A stretch of 48,582 bases of DNA, from contig CAYVUV010000002.1 of NCBI GenBank assembly GCA_964455095.1, positions 1 through 48,582 on the forward strand, read 5' to 3'. Origin of the DNA: CAYVUV01 sp964455095. GTDB taxonomy: Bacteria > Desulfobacterota > Binatia > HRBIN30 > CADEER01. The notes beneath the pieces were generated by a model. That model was not told where the DNA came from. It searched no databases and saw nothing but the letters and a program-made list of their open reading frames with translations. Below, piece by piece: positions 34,128-44,211 of this stretch. The number at the start of each line of letters is the position of its first letter. The first letter of the stretch is position 1. A program made the translations under genes and the position numbers.

Positions 34128-34642
34128 TTCCCGACCCCGACGGACTCGACCGAGAAGTCCACTGGCCGCCGCTTGAGCGGGCGTGAATCGACCGGGAAGC
34201 GGTCCTGATTGTGGCGCGCCCAGACGCACGCATCGGGATTCAGCGCGTCGTCTTCGCGCATCGTCACCTTGCGATAGGTGATGACTTCCCAGGCCTGGAA
34301 CAGGATCTCGACCAACGGTACGCCGACAACCAGGCGGCCGAGGCACATGTATGGGGGCCGAATCTGCGGATGGAAGACGTTGACCGGCGCCAGCCAGCTG
34401 ACGATGCGCAGCGGCGCGATGGAGCGCAGGTGCTCGTCGGACAGCCAGATGCCGAGATGGAACGTGTCGGCCTCGCTGACCGACCCGTCGGAGTCCCGCA
34501 CGAGTCCCTTGCAGTGGAACGAGGCGACATAGTGCTGCGCCGGTGCGTCCAGCGCCACGATGTCGAGCAGGTCGCTCTGTGCCGCCAGCGCCCTGCTCTC
34601 CTCGTATTGTCGCTTCAGGAATCGGGCCAGGATCTCGTCCAT
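34124..34642 (-). CDS. E2-like ubiquitin-conjugating (UBC-fold) protein
   Basis: A 172-residue protein whose core follows the E2 plan: PLRIVSWLAPVNVF, HPQI at 91-94, then PYMCLGRL with Cys100 in the position of the catalytic cysteine, then a helix (VEILFQAWEVI) and ALNPDACVWARHNQDRFP, equivalent to the conserved PLN-A region of E2 enzymes. It would take activated Ubl from the E1 and pass it to lysines. The N-terminal strands (HYVASFHCKGLVR) fit. Stop and start overlap the YbjN-like gene; it follows E1 by 10 nt. Sequence similarity to true E2 is visible only in these motifs. Confidence 0.82.
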   Translation of the reverse strand: MDEILARFLKRQYEESRALAAQSDLLDIVALDAPAQHYVASFHCKGLVRDSDGSVSEADTFHLGIWLSDEHLRSIAPLRIVSWLAPVNVFHPQIRPPYMCLGRLVVGVPLVEILFQAWEVITYRKVTMREDDALNPDACVWARHNQDRFPVDSRPLKRRPVDFSVESVGVGK

Positions 34643-34652
34643 ACGATCACCC

Positions 34653-35747
34653 TCACGCGCCGATCGGGGCCGCGAGCTGGAAGTAGCGTTCGCCACCGGA
34701 GTCGCGCACCGCGACGACGTCGCCGGGGACCAACCCGAGAGTGCCGAGCCGCCGGTCGCGGCGGGTGGGGGGCACATCGTCGCGACGCAGCCGATCGACC
34801 ATATCGAAGCCGACGGCCAGCATCGGCTGTCGGCACCCTGGGCACGCACGCTCGGCCGCCGAGATGCGGCCCGACAGGCGCAGCACCGCGCGCTCGCCGT
34901 GGCAGGTCGCGCACATGAGCCGCCGCACGAACGGCTGACCCGGCACCTGCAGCGCGGCGTCGCCCTCGCCGAGCGCCAGCACCGCGGCGATCGTATCGAC
35001 CGCGGGCATCGGCTCGATCGACCAGATCTGATGGTCGAAGCGACAGGTGCGGTTGCGCCGCAGGACGGTGACGTAGTGCTTGTGCCAGGCGACGTCGAGA
35101 ACGACGCGACGGCCGACGAGAGCGCGATCCCAACCGGCGAGGATCTTGCGGCATTCGATCGCTTGCAGCGACGCGGCGAGGGCGCCGAGGCTCGTGGGCG
35201 CATCGGTCGCGGGTGCGGCGGGTGCATCCGCCGACCCGTTGCACGGGTACTGCTGCTCCTGCGCGGCGTAGTCGCGGTCGTCCCACGCGCACTCGAAGCA
35301 AGCGGCCTCCGCCGCCCCGACATGGACCTCGACGCGGGCGAGCAGCCCGGTCGACTCGACGCCCGCATCGATGTAGGCGAGCGCGCCGGTGTGCCAGGCG
35401 GCGGCGGCGAGGTAGCGCCGGGCGGCGCGCGAGTCGAGGCAGCCGAGCACGATCGCACCGCGCAGCAGGCCAACGGGGATATTCTCCACGGCGTCGGCGA
35501 TGGCGATGATCTCCAATGCCGGGTTGATGCCGCGCAGGCGCTTGGCCTGAACGCGCGCCTTGGGGCGGCCGACGTCGCCGGCGCCGATGTCCTGCGAGCG
35601 CAGGTTCGACGTCTCGTAGACATCGCGATCCACCAGCGTAACGCGACCAACGCCATCCAGCCGGGCGAGGTGTGGCACCAGGTGCGAGCCGATGTTCCCC
35701 AGACCCACGACGACGAGCGACACAGGCCGTGTGACGGCGCTGCTCAC
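34653..35747 (-). CDS. E1-like (ThiF/MoeB/Uba-type) activating enzyme with zinc ribbon
   Basis: A 364-residue E1-superfamily adenylating enzyme. Started at the GTG at 35747 (GGAGGAG upstream, GTGA overlap with the preceding gene). ATP site: GLGNIG (15-20), LVDRDVYETSNLRSQ with Asp40, Asp42, Asn48, Arg50 and Gln52, and Lys63 in GRPKA; LGCLDS at 102-106 carries the next Asp. Candidate thioester cysteines are Cys169 (QYPCNG) or Cys150/Cys153. CATC (279-282) and CPGC (302-305) make a zinc site, and the end (LGLVPGDVVAVRDSGGERYF) is a small beta domain that could present E2. It should adenylate the Ubl C-terminal glycine. Confidence 0.9.
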   Translation of the reverse strand: MSSAVTRPVSLVVVGLGNIGSHLVPHLARLDGVGRVTLVDRDVYETSNLRSQDIGAGDVGRPKARVQAKRLRGINPALEIIAIADAVENIPVGLLRGAIVLGCLDSRAARRYLAAAAWHTGALAYIDAGVESTGLLARVEVHVGAAEAACFECAWDDRDYAAQEQQYPCNGSADAPAAPATDAPTSLGALAASLQAIECRKILAGWDRALVGRRVVLDVAWHKHYVTVLRRNRTCRFDHQIWSIEPMPAVDTIAAVLALGEGDAALQVPGQPFVRRLMCATCHGERAVLRLSGRISAAERACPGCRQPMLAVGFDMVDRLRRDDVPPTRRDRRLGTLGLVPGDVVAVRDSGGERYFQLAAPIGA

Positions 35748-36241
35748 AGCTCCTCCGGGGTCCAGCGGTAGGCCGCCTCGAGCGCGGTCGGTTGTGGGCA
35801 CAGCGCGCAGCATGCGGAGTAGGTCCAGCACGGGAACTCCTCGGACTGATGATGCCAAACACCGCACTGCGGACAGCGCACGACGGGTGAACTGGCAGCG
35901 ATCGACTCTTTGCAGCGCGGGCAGCGCACCGGCCGATCGCTACCGGAGAACGATTCGACGACAGCCAGGGCCTCGGTCGAGAAGAACACGTGTCCCATCC
36001 CCTCGATATGAAGCTCGTCCCGGTCATCGAGAACGCGGATGCCGGTCAGCAGCGGCGAACCGTTCAAGCGCACGCCGCGCGGAGTTGCGGTCATCGCCAG
36101 CCACTGATCGCCGAAGGCGCTTCGGCTGCGCAGCAGCAGAACCGAACCGCCCCCCAGCGCGACCGCCGCCTCGGTGAGCGGCATCACGGCCCACTCGCCG
36201 GGGCTCACGATCTCGCGTTCATTGATCCACAGATGCGCCAT
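35744..36241 (-). CDS. FHA-like domain plus RING-like zinc-finger protein (possible E3)
   Basis: A 165-residue protein, first gene of the 11-gene operon. The N-terminal about 95 residues follow an FHA-like beta-sandwich pattern: GVRLNGSPLLTGIRVLDDRD, then ELHIEG and VFFS. The C-terminal half is a zinc finger: CPRC (107-110), CPQC (123-126), HH (130-131), Cys138, Cys144-Cys145 and Cys148, enough for two zinc ions, as in RING or PHD fingers. A bacterial RING-type E3 would match the E1 and E2 encoded next. Its 3' end overlaps E1 by GTGA. The finger class is not certain; PHD-like or plain treble clef are alternatives. Confidence 0.78.
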   Translation of the reverse strand: MAHLWINEREIVSPGEWAVMPLTEAAVALGGGSVLLLRSRSAFGDQWLAMTATPRGVRLNGSPLLTGIRVLDDRDELHIEGMGHVFFSTEALAVVESFSGSDRPVRCPRCKESIAASSPVVRCPQCGVWHHQSEEFPCWTYSACCALCPQPTALEAAYRWTPEEL

Positions 36242-36307
36242 TGATACCGCTCTCTCTCGTTCGCCGGAAGGTACACGACCGCGCGTGCCGATTGCGCGCA
36301 GCCTCCG

Positions 36308-36402
36308 CAGTCACCGCGACCCGATACGCGAAACTCCTGGACGCGACGGAGTTTGCTCCGGTGAGAAAAGTTGGAATCGCCGCCAGTCACCGCGCAGTCA
36401 CC
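36308..36402. promoter_or_regulatory. Repeated CAGTCACC sites upstream of the tagging operon
   Basis: CAGTCACCGCG occurs at 36308-36318 and 36384-36394, and CAGTCACC again at 36395-36402. They span the 145-bp gap before the FHA/RING gene and the end of the winged-helix gene. They may be regulator sites, or chance repeats in GC-rich DNA. Confidence 0.3.
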
Positions 36403-36995
36403 TCCGATCCAGCGATGGATGGCGGAGCCTGCGGCCGCAGAGCGAAGCGGACGGCACCGCGGCGATCGGTATGGATCAGAAACCAATTCTGACCGGCGTC
36501 GCGAAACGCGCGGCGCAGCTTGTGGATCGATTGGATGACATTGCGCGTGGAAGTCGCTCGACCGGTGATCTTGCCGAGTGCCGCCGCGACCTCCGCATAC
36601 GAGTGCCAGCCGGCGGAGCCATCGCTCGCCAGCCGAGAGCCTGGTTCACTGATGACGCCGAGCAGCGCGGCAGGTTTCGGCGGCAAGCGGAACGTGCGAC
36701 CGCCGTTGACGCGGACGTCGGCCGCGCCGTCCGCTTTCCACGCCAGCGCCAGAGTACAGCCAACGCGCGCCTCTTCACGCAGAACGGACTCCTGTGCCGA
36801 TTCCCGCCCCTTGGCAGCCGGGCCCTGATCTCCGATCTGCGCGTCTTCGCGGGACAGGTCTGCGAGGATCTTCGCCACCCGCGCGATCTTCTCTACCTCG
36901 TCATCGACGCGCGCCGTCACTCGCTCCAACGCCGCGCGCGCGGCTCTCAGACGCTCCGCCACGCTCTTTCTCTTCAGTTTGAAACACTCGCCCAT
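36387..36995 (-). CDS. Winged-helix DNA-binding protein with N-terminal coiled coil
   Basis: A 202-residue protein. The ATG at 36995 has GAGGGGGG upstream; a GTG at 37013 is possible. The N-terminal half is heptad-like (LKRKSVAERLRAARAALE, VEKIARVAKILADL). The C-terminal about 90 residues form an OmpR-type winged-helix pattern: FRLPPKPAALLGVI, HSYAEVAAALGKI, then the recognition helix TRNVIQSIHKLRRAFRDAG and wing FLIHTDRRGAVRFAL. It lies 145 nt upstream of the tagging operon on the same strand and is divergent from the SorC-type gene; it may be the operon regulator. No receiver domain is present. Confidence 0.72.
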   Translation of the reverse strand: MGECFKLKRKSVAERLRAARAALERVTARVDDEVEKIARVAKILADLSREDAQIGDQGPAAKGRESAQESVLREEARVGCTLALAWKADGAADVRVNGGRTFRLPPKPAALLGVISEPGSRLASDGSAGWHSYAEVAAALGKITGRATSTRNVIQSIHKLRRAFRDAGQNWFLIHTDRRGAVRFALRPQAPPSIAGSEVTAR

Positions 36996-37298
36996 TCGTC
37001 CCCCCTCGTGCACAAAGCCGACTGCACGTACGATCGGGGCTCGAGGGAGTGAGGTCCAGCAGAAACGAACACACCAGGTCGCGCGGTGATGCGACCTGTT
37101 CGCCGCGCGCGGGCGGCGCGCGCGGACAGGTCCAGGGCGTCATGTACCCTGCACGCACGTTTCCTCTTTTCGACTTGCTACAGCATGCACTAGGTTGGAG
37201 ACGGGCCAAGAAACAGAGCTCTTGTGGGTGATGGAGCGCGGCACTCGCCAAGGGGGGCGCGTGCTTGCGGCGGTGCATCTGCGGGGCGAAGGGGGGGT
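36996..37298. promoter_or_regulatory. Divergent intergenic region with strong GC hairpin
   Basis: A 303-bp gap between divergent regulators. A long imperfect hairpin runs from 37095 to 37130: outer arms CCTGT and ACAGG, inner arms CCGCGCGC (37103-37110) and GCGCGCGG (37118-37125). It may be an operator or transcript structure. I see no coding region or RNA gene that I can support. Confidence 0.4.
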
Positions 37299-38462
37299 AT
37301 GTCATCTCTTGTGACGAAGAAGCCGGCCCGGGCGCCGGGCGCGGGCGGCCGTGGCGCGACACTGCCGCGCCCGCGGCAACGGGCGAGAAAGCAACGGGGA
37401 ATCGCCAAGGACGAGGCACTGATGGTGCGCGTGGCGCAGGAGAAGTTCTCGCCGCGCGACGATCGACCGTATCACTCTGACCGCGAAGTGGCGCGGAAGG
37501 CAGGAGTGAACATCCAGGCAGTCAACACGCTGATGGCAGCGGCCTTCGAAAAGGGAGTTCTCAGCATCCAGTACAACCTGCCGCGCGAAACGCGCGATCT
37601 GGTGCGACTCGAGAACGCAGTGCGCGACAAGTACCGCCTGCAGAAGGTTCTGTTGGTGCCCGGGCTGCCGGACGTCCTCGAGCCACTCGACGTGAAGCAA
37701 CGGCGCAACGTGCAGACGCATGTGATTCGCGCCATGGCGCACCGGGTCGCCGAGTACCTCGACAGTGTTCTGATGAAGGCGTCGCGCCAGCGCGACAGCC
37801 TCACCCTCGGGGTCGCCTGGGGGCGGACGATGTGGATGATCGCCCAGGAGCTGTGCGCGCAACCGCGGGCTCTGCGCTTCCCCGGGCTCGAAGCGGTGCC
37901 CATCGTCGGCATCACCTGCGAGTCACTGCGCGAGCCGACCGAGGCCAACATCATCGCCATGCGCTTCGCGGAAGCGTACGGAGGCCAGTCATCGCAGCTC
38001 GCCTGCCCGGCGTTCGTGCCGCATGCCGACGTGTGGGCCATCAAGCAGCATCTCGAGCAGGTGCGCCGGATGCTGAACAAGCTCCCGACCTGCGAAATCG
38101 TCATCACCAGCATGGGCCCGATTCCAGACGACGACAACGCCGCACAGGAAATCACCATCTCGAGCGACCCGAAGCTGAACGGCGAGCTGTTCAAGGGCGC
38201 ACGCACCTGGAATGCGGTCGGGGAGATTTGTTACTGGCTCTTCGACAAGCAAGGGGGCGAGGTGCAGACCGGCCACACGGCGATTGGGCTCGGCTTCTCT
38301 GGACTGCAGAAGATCGCTGCCGACCCGAATCGCCAGGTGGTGCTGGTCGCCGGCGGTGACCAGCGCCGGTTCGTACCGTTGCGCGCAGCCTTGCGCGCTC
38401 GCCTGGCCTCGGTGTTGGTCTCCGACACCGTCACGGCGCGGTTCCTGGTGGGCGATGCATGA
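37299..38462 (+). CDS. SorC/DeoR-type sugar-binding transcriptional regulator
   Basis: A 387-residue regulator. The ATG at 37299 follows a run of G. A basic N-terminal tail leads to a helix-turn-helix (about 58-90: SDREVARKAGVNIQAVNTLM). The C-terminal effector domain has the SorC hallmark GVAWGRTM near residue 170, and VVLVAGGDQRRFVPLRAAL plus SVLVSDTVTARFL near the end. SorC members sense phosphorylated sugars. No sugar operon is adjacent, so its target is unknown; the divergent winged-helix gene or the downstream esterase are possible. Confidence 0.85.
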   Translation: MSSLVTKKPARAPGAGGRGATLPRPRQRARKQRGIAKDEALMVRVAQEKFSPRDDRPYHSDREVARKAGVNIQAVNTLMAAAFEKGVLSIQYNLPRETRDLVRLENAVRDKYRLQKVLLVPGLPDVLEPLDVKQRRNVQTHVIRAMAHRVAEYLDSVLMKASRQRDSLTLGVAWGRTMWMIAQELCAQPRALRFPGLEAVPIVGITCESLREPTEANIIAMRFAEAYGGQSSQLACPAFVPHADVWAIKQHLEQVRRMLNKLPTCEIVITSMGPIPDDDNAAQEITISSDPKLNGELFKGARTWNAVGEICYWLFDKQGGEVQTGHTAIGLGFSGLQKIAADPNRQVVLVAGGDQRRFVPLRAALRARLASVLVSDTVTARFLVGDA

Positions 38463-38744
38463 AGGAATGATGGCGACAGTGAGGTGCGCTTGTTCCCCTG
38501 CCCTAGTCGGGCGAATTGGTTCGGCGGCCTACGGAGATGGACGGACGGCGCCCACCGGCGGGCGTCAACGAGGCGCCGAAAACCGACCGCTGGCCCGCAG
38601 CCGCGTCAGTGGATCCTGGGCGCTCCACGGCCAACGGCGATCTCCGGCCGCCTCAATGCCGCGGCGGTATCACACTGGTGGAATCGCGCGGGTTGCTCGT
38701 TCGCCCAGCGAGGATTAAGCCGGGCCCGGAGAAGGGGGGGCAGG

Positions 38745-40580
<1,836 letters not shown>

Positions 40581-40613
40581 AGCGCCGGCGCGGCACTCGC
40601 CGCCACACCTCGG

Positions 40614-40706
40614 CTCGACCACTGGCTTGTCCGCCCTCTGCCGCTATTGTATGCGTGCCCGATCTCGCATTCGGATCGGAGCGCGCGTCGATGGAGTCGG
40701 GCCTTT
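40614..40706 (+). repeat. Upstream copy of the luciferase-like gene leader (direct repeat A)
   Basis: Gap-free match to 46731-46823, about 86 percent identical over 93 bp and nearly identical over the central 56 bp (CTATTGTATGCGTGCCCGAT and the following bases to ATGGAG). The copy here carries an ATG (40691) and the first few codons but then diverges, so it is a dead leader fragment. Gap 40581-40867 contains nothing else. Confidence 0.75.
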
Positions 40707-40867
40707 CTGCAGGGCCATCGAGGCGTTCCTCGCTTGCTAGTTCTCTGCAACTTCGATCGCGCGGAGCGCAGTTGCTGAGGATCTACCGTCCTCGATACGA
40801 CACCTGATGGGGACGGCGATCGCGACATCTCCCAGGACTCCGGACACCGCGATGCGGCAGGCACAAA

Positions 40868-42013
40868 GTGATTGAGCGAACCGACCGCACACTGCGGGGT
40901 GGAGCGCGGGCGGTCGAAGCTGGCGGCGAACGCGCCGGGCCCCCCGTGTCGATCGCCGTGCGCCGCCTGCTGCGTGAAATCGGCGTGCCGCTGCTGTTGC
41001 TCTGCGCGCTCGACCTGGGGCTCCGCTGGTATGTCGCCCGCACTCCCGACCTGCCGCTGCCGAACCTCCTGTCGTCTCCGGTAGCGAGCGGCAAGTACCT
41101 CGCCTATCGGCGCTTGGTCGCCGATGATCGGCCGCTCGAGGTGCTGCTCATGGGCCAGTCGCAGATGATGCGCGCCAACACCAGCATCGTGCTGGAGACG
41201 GTGGCGCACGCGACCGGGCGTCACGTCCTCGGTTTCAACTTCGCTGCCCCTCTGCAGTCGATCGAGTTCGACCGGCGCCTTCTCGAAGACGTATTGGTGC
41301 CGATCAAACCGCCCCGCACGGTGGTCCTCGGCCTCCTCCCCCAGAACCTGCTGTTCGAGCAGTCTTCGGAGGTGGTCGACCGAAACACGCGCAACCTGCA
41401 AGCGTTCGGCATGCACGCCGGGACGCCGGAGGCACTGCTGCGGGACCAGCTCTTTCGCTACAGCGAGCTCTTCAGACATCGCGAGGTCATCCACGACGCA
41501 CTGCTGGGCGGACCGCCGCAAATTCCCTTCTGGGTCCACCTCGGCCACAGTGTCGATCGCTACGGCGATGTTCCCCTCAGTGTGCCGGTGAGACCGGTTC
41601 GAGGCCTGAATCTCTGGGAGCGGCGCATGATCAAGCAGTTCGCCAAATTCGACGAGGTCATGGCGAAAACCCCACTCTTCGAGCACATCCGCAAACTGGC
41701 GCGCACCTGCCGCGCGCACGGGATTCAACTGGTGCTGCTGAACAATGCGCTGCACCCCCTCGGCTTGCAGGTGCTGGCCCATGGTGAGGAAGATCTGGCG
41801 CGGTTCATCGCCGCCGTGCACGCCACCGCCGATGCGGAGGGCGTACCGGTGCTGGATCTGGTGCCGGGAGGCATCGGCCCGCCCGAAATGTTTGCCGACA
41901 TCGCGCATCCCAATGTCGACGGGATCCGCTGGATCAGCGAACGGATCGGTCGGTTCCTGATCGAGCGCGGCCGGCTCGACGGAGCGCAGGCCGCGCCGGC
42001 GGCGAACCCATGA
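40868..42013 (+). CDS. Membrane-anchored SGNH-fold protein, AlgJ/AlgX-like role
   Basis: A 381-residue protein: an N-terminal membrane anchor (GVPLLLLCALDLGLRWY, about 39-55) and a periplasmic SGNH-like domain. Block I is MGQSQM with Ser98; block V is DIAHPN with Asp344 and His347, giving the Ser, Asp and His triad. The GTG at 40868 lacks a clear ribosome site; a GTG at 40946 would still keep the anchor. It begins a gene set with FkbH-like, ACP and MBOAT genes, where such proteins take an acyl group from the MBOAT and transfer it to a glycan. Transfer versus hydrolysis is not certain. Confidence 0.75.
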   Translation: MIERTDRTLRGGARAVEAGGERAGPPVSIAVRRLLREIGVPLLLLCALDLGLRWYVARTPDLPLPNLLSSPVASGKYLAYRRLVADDRPLEVLLMGQSQMMRANTSIVLETVAHATGRHVLGFNFAAPLQSIEFDRRLLEDVLVPIKPPRTVVLGLLPQNLLFEQSSEVVDRNTRNLQAFGMHAGTPEALLRDQLFRYSELFRHREVIHDALLGGPPQIPFWVHLGHSVDRYGDVPLSVPVRPVRGLNLWERRMIKQFAKFDEVMAKTPLFEHIRKLARTCRAHGIQLVLLNNALHPLGLQVLAHGEEDLARFIAAVHATADAEGVPVLDLVPGGIGPPEMFADIAHPNVDGIRWISERIGRFLIERGRLDGAQAAPAANP

Positions 42014-42184
42014 AACAGCCGCAGCCGATCGCCGCCCGCCGCTTGCCGGCGCCAGGCGGTGAGCCCGGACTGCCCCAGGCGCACCAGGCCGGTTCGGATC
42101 GCAACGACGTCGACGCCAATGGGAGGCGGCAGCGGTGATCGCGCCCTTGAAGGTCCCTGACCGGCACAGTAGTACCAGAGTCCG

Positions 42185-43954
42185 ATGCTCTCCGACGACG
42201 CGGCCCACCTCGACTATTTCGCGCTGGTGCGCGCGGCGAAGCATCTCGACCGCTCGCGTTGCACCCTGCGACGCCGAGTGGCGCTGCTCGGCGACTGCTC
42301 GATCCAGTATCTCCAGCCGGTGCTCGAGGTCTTGTTCGCGCGCGCCGGCATCGACGTGACGCTGCACCTCGGCGAGTTCGACACGATCCAGCAGGAGATC
42401 CTCGACCCCGACTCGGCGCTCTACGTGTTCCGGCCCGATGCCGTCGTCCTCCTGCAGTCCACCAACGCGCTGCGCGATCGGTATTTCGATGCGCGCGAGG
42501 CGCGCGACGGGTTCGCCGACGAGGTCGCGGCCCGCACCGCCGACCTCTGGGACACCCTCGCCGCCCGTCTGCCGGTGACCATCGTGCAGTCGACGTACGT
42601 GCGGCCGCAGGAGCGACTGTTCGGGAGCTACGATTTGAAAGTGCCCGAATCGCTCGGCGCCGTCGTGCTCGAGCTCAACGCCCGGCTCGCCGCGCTGGCG
42701 CGCGCGCGCGCGCAGGTGCTGCTGGTCGATGTCGATGCGGTGGCCTCGTGGGTGGGACGACGCAGCTTCTTCGACGAGCGTCTGTGGGCCATCGCCAAGA
42801 CCCCCTGCGCACTCGAGCACCTGCCGCTGATCGCGCAGAGCATCGTCGACGTGGTCGCGTCGACGGCCGGTCGCGGGGTGAAGTGCGTGGTGGTCGATCT
42901 GGACGACACCCTGTGGGGCGGCGTGATCGGCGACGACGGCGTCGACGGGATCGTCATCGGCCACAGTGGCGACGGCGAACCCTTCGTGCGCCTGCAGCAG
43001 TTCCTGCGCGAGCTCAAGCGGCGCGGCATTCTGCTCGCCGTCTGTAGCAAGAATGACCACGACACCGCGCTCCAGCCATTCCGCGAGCATCCCGAGATGG
43101 TCCTGCGAGCCGAAGACTTCGCCGTGTTCATCGCCAACTGGCACCCCAAGGTCGACAACCTGCGCACCGTTCAGCAGCAATTGAACATCGGTTTCGATTC
43201 GATCGTGTTCCTCGACGACAAACCCTTCGAGCGCAACCTCGTTCGGCGCTATCTGCCCGACGTGATTGTGCCCGAGCTGCCCGACGAGCCGGCCGACTAC
43301 GTGCGCGCCCTGGTCGAGCTCAACCTCTTCGAGACCTCCTCGTTCACCGAAGCCGATCGCGCGCGGGCCGACCGCTACCGCGAGGCGGCGGTGCGCCAGA
43401 CGCACGCGGTGAGCTTCACCAACGTCGCCGACTATCTCCAGTCGCTGGCGATGAAGGTCGCCGTGCGCCCGTTCGATGCGGCCGAGCTCCCGCGTATCGC
43501 CCAACTGATCCAACGCAGCAATCAGTTCAATCTCACCACCCGCCGCTATGGCGCGGCGGAGTGCGAAGACCTGCTGCGCAACGCGGCGTGCACGCCGCTG
43601 TACGTCACGCTTGCCGACCGCTTCGGCGACCACGGGCTGATCTCCGTGGTGGTCGCCAAATACGAGCACGACATCGCGCGGCTGGATCTCTGGCTCATGA
43701 GCTGTCGCGTCCTGTCGCGCGGGGTTGAGGAATTCACCATGAACCGCATCGTCGAGCTGGCGCGAGCCCGCGGCGCACGGCGGCTGCTCGGCGAGTACAT
43801 TCCGACCGCCAAGAACAAGATGGTGCAAGACTTCTATGGCCGCTTCGGCTTTCGCCGCGATGCGGTCGACCCGTCGACGGGCACGACCACCTGGGTCCTC
43901 GAGCTCGCGGCGTACGAACCCAAGCCGACGTTCCTGGAGGAGGTATCTGCATGA
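42185..43954 (+). CDS. FkbH-like protein (HAD plus GNAT-like domains)
   Basis: A 589-residue protein of the FkbH family, known to load glyceryl groups from 1,3-bisphosphoglycerate onto acyl carrier proteins. The HAD core is DLDDTLWGG (238-246), with CSKND and FLDDKPFERN further on. The C-terminal region (RIAQLIQRSNQFNLTTRRY and LLGEYIPTAKNKMVQDFY) is an acetyltransferase-like fold. Its stop overlaps the ACP start as ATGA. With an ACP directly downstream, loading a C3 or other acyl unit on the ACP is the natural role. Confidence 0.9.
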   Translation: MLSDDAAHLDYFALVRAAKHLDRSRCTLRRRVALLGDCSIQYLQPVLEVLFARAGIDVTLHLGEFDTIQQEILDPDSALYVFRPDAVVLLQSTNALRDRYFDAREARDGFADEVAARTADLWDTLAARLPVTIVQSTYVRPQERLFGSYDLKVPESLGAVVLELNARLAALARARAQVLLVDVDAVASWVGRRSFFDERLWAIAKTPCALEHLPLIAQSIVDVVASTAGRGVKCVVVDLDDTLWGGVIGDDGVDGIVIGHSGDGEPFVRLQQFLRELKRRGILLAVCSKNDHDTALQPFREHPEMVLRAEDFAVFIANWHPKVDNLRTVQQQLNIGFDSIVFLDDKPFERNLVRRYLPDVIVPELPDEPADYVRALVELNLFETSSFTEADRARADRYREAAVRQTHAVSFTNVADYLQSLAMKVAVRPFDAAELPRIAQLIQRSNQFNLTTRRYGAAECEDLLRNAACTPLYVTLADRFGDHGLISVVVAKYEHDIARLDLWLMSCRVLSRGVEEFTMNRIVELARARGARRLLGEYIPTAKNKMVQDFYGRFGFRRDAVDPSTGTTTWVLELAAYEPKPTFLEEVSA

Positions 43955-44196
43955 CCGAAGCCGAGATTCGCGCCCGGTTGACCGAGGTGTTTCGCCAGGT
44001 GTTCGACGACGATTCGATCACGCTCCACGATGCGATGACGGCCAAGGACGTCGACGGATGGGATTCGCTCAACCACGTCAACCTCGTGGTCGCCACCGAG
44101 AAGCAGTTCGGCGTGCGCTTCAAGACCAAGGAGGTCAACGGCCTCAAGAACGTCGGCGAGCTGATGGCGTTGATCGAACGCAAGCTGGCGGAGTGA
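43951..44196 (+). CDS. Acyl carrier protein
   Basis: An 81-residue ACP. DGWDSLNHVNLV contains the phosphopantetheine serine, Ser39. Length, acidic character and helices fit a free-standing carrier. The gene overlaps the FkbH-like gene by 4 nt and precedes the MBOAT gene by 15 nt, so it is likely dedicated to this pathway rather than fatty acid synthesis. Confidence 0.93.
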   Translation: MTEAEIRARLTEVFRQVFDDDSITLHDAMTAKDVDGWDSLNHVNLVVATEKQFGVRFKTKEVNGLKNVGELMALIERKLAE

Positions 44197-44211
44197 GGGT
44201 CGCGCCGCGCG

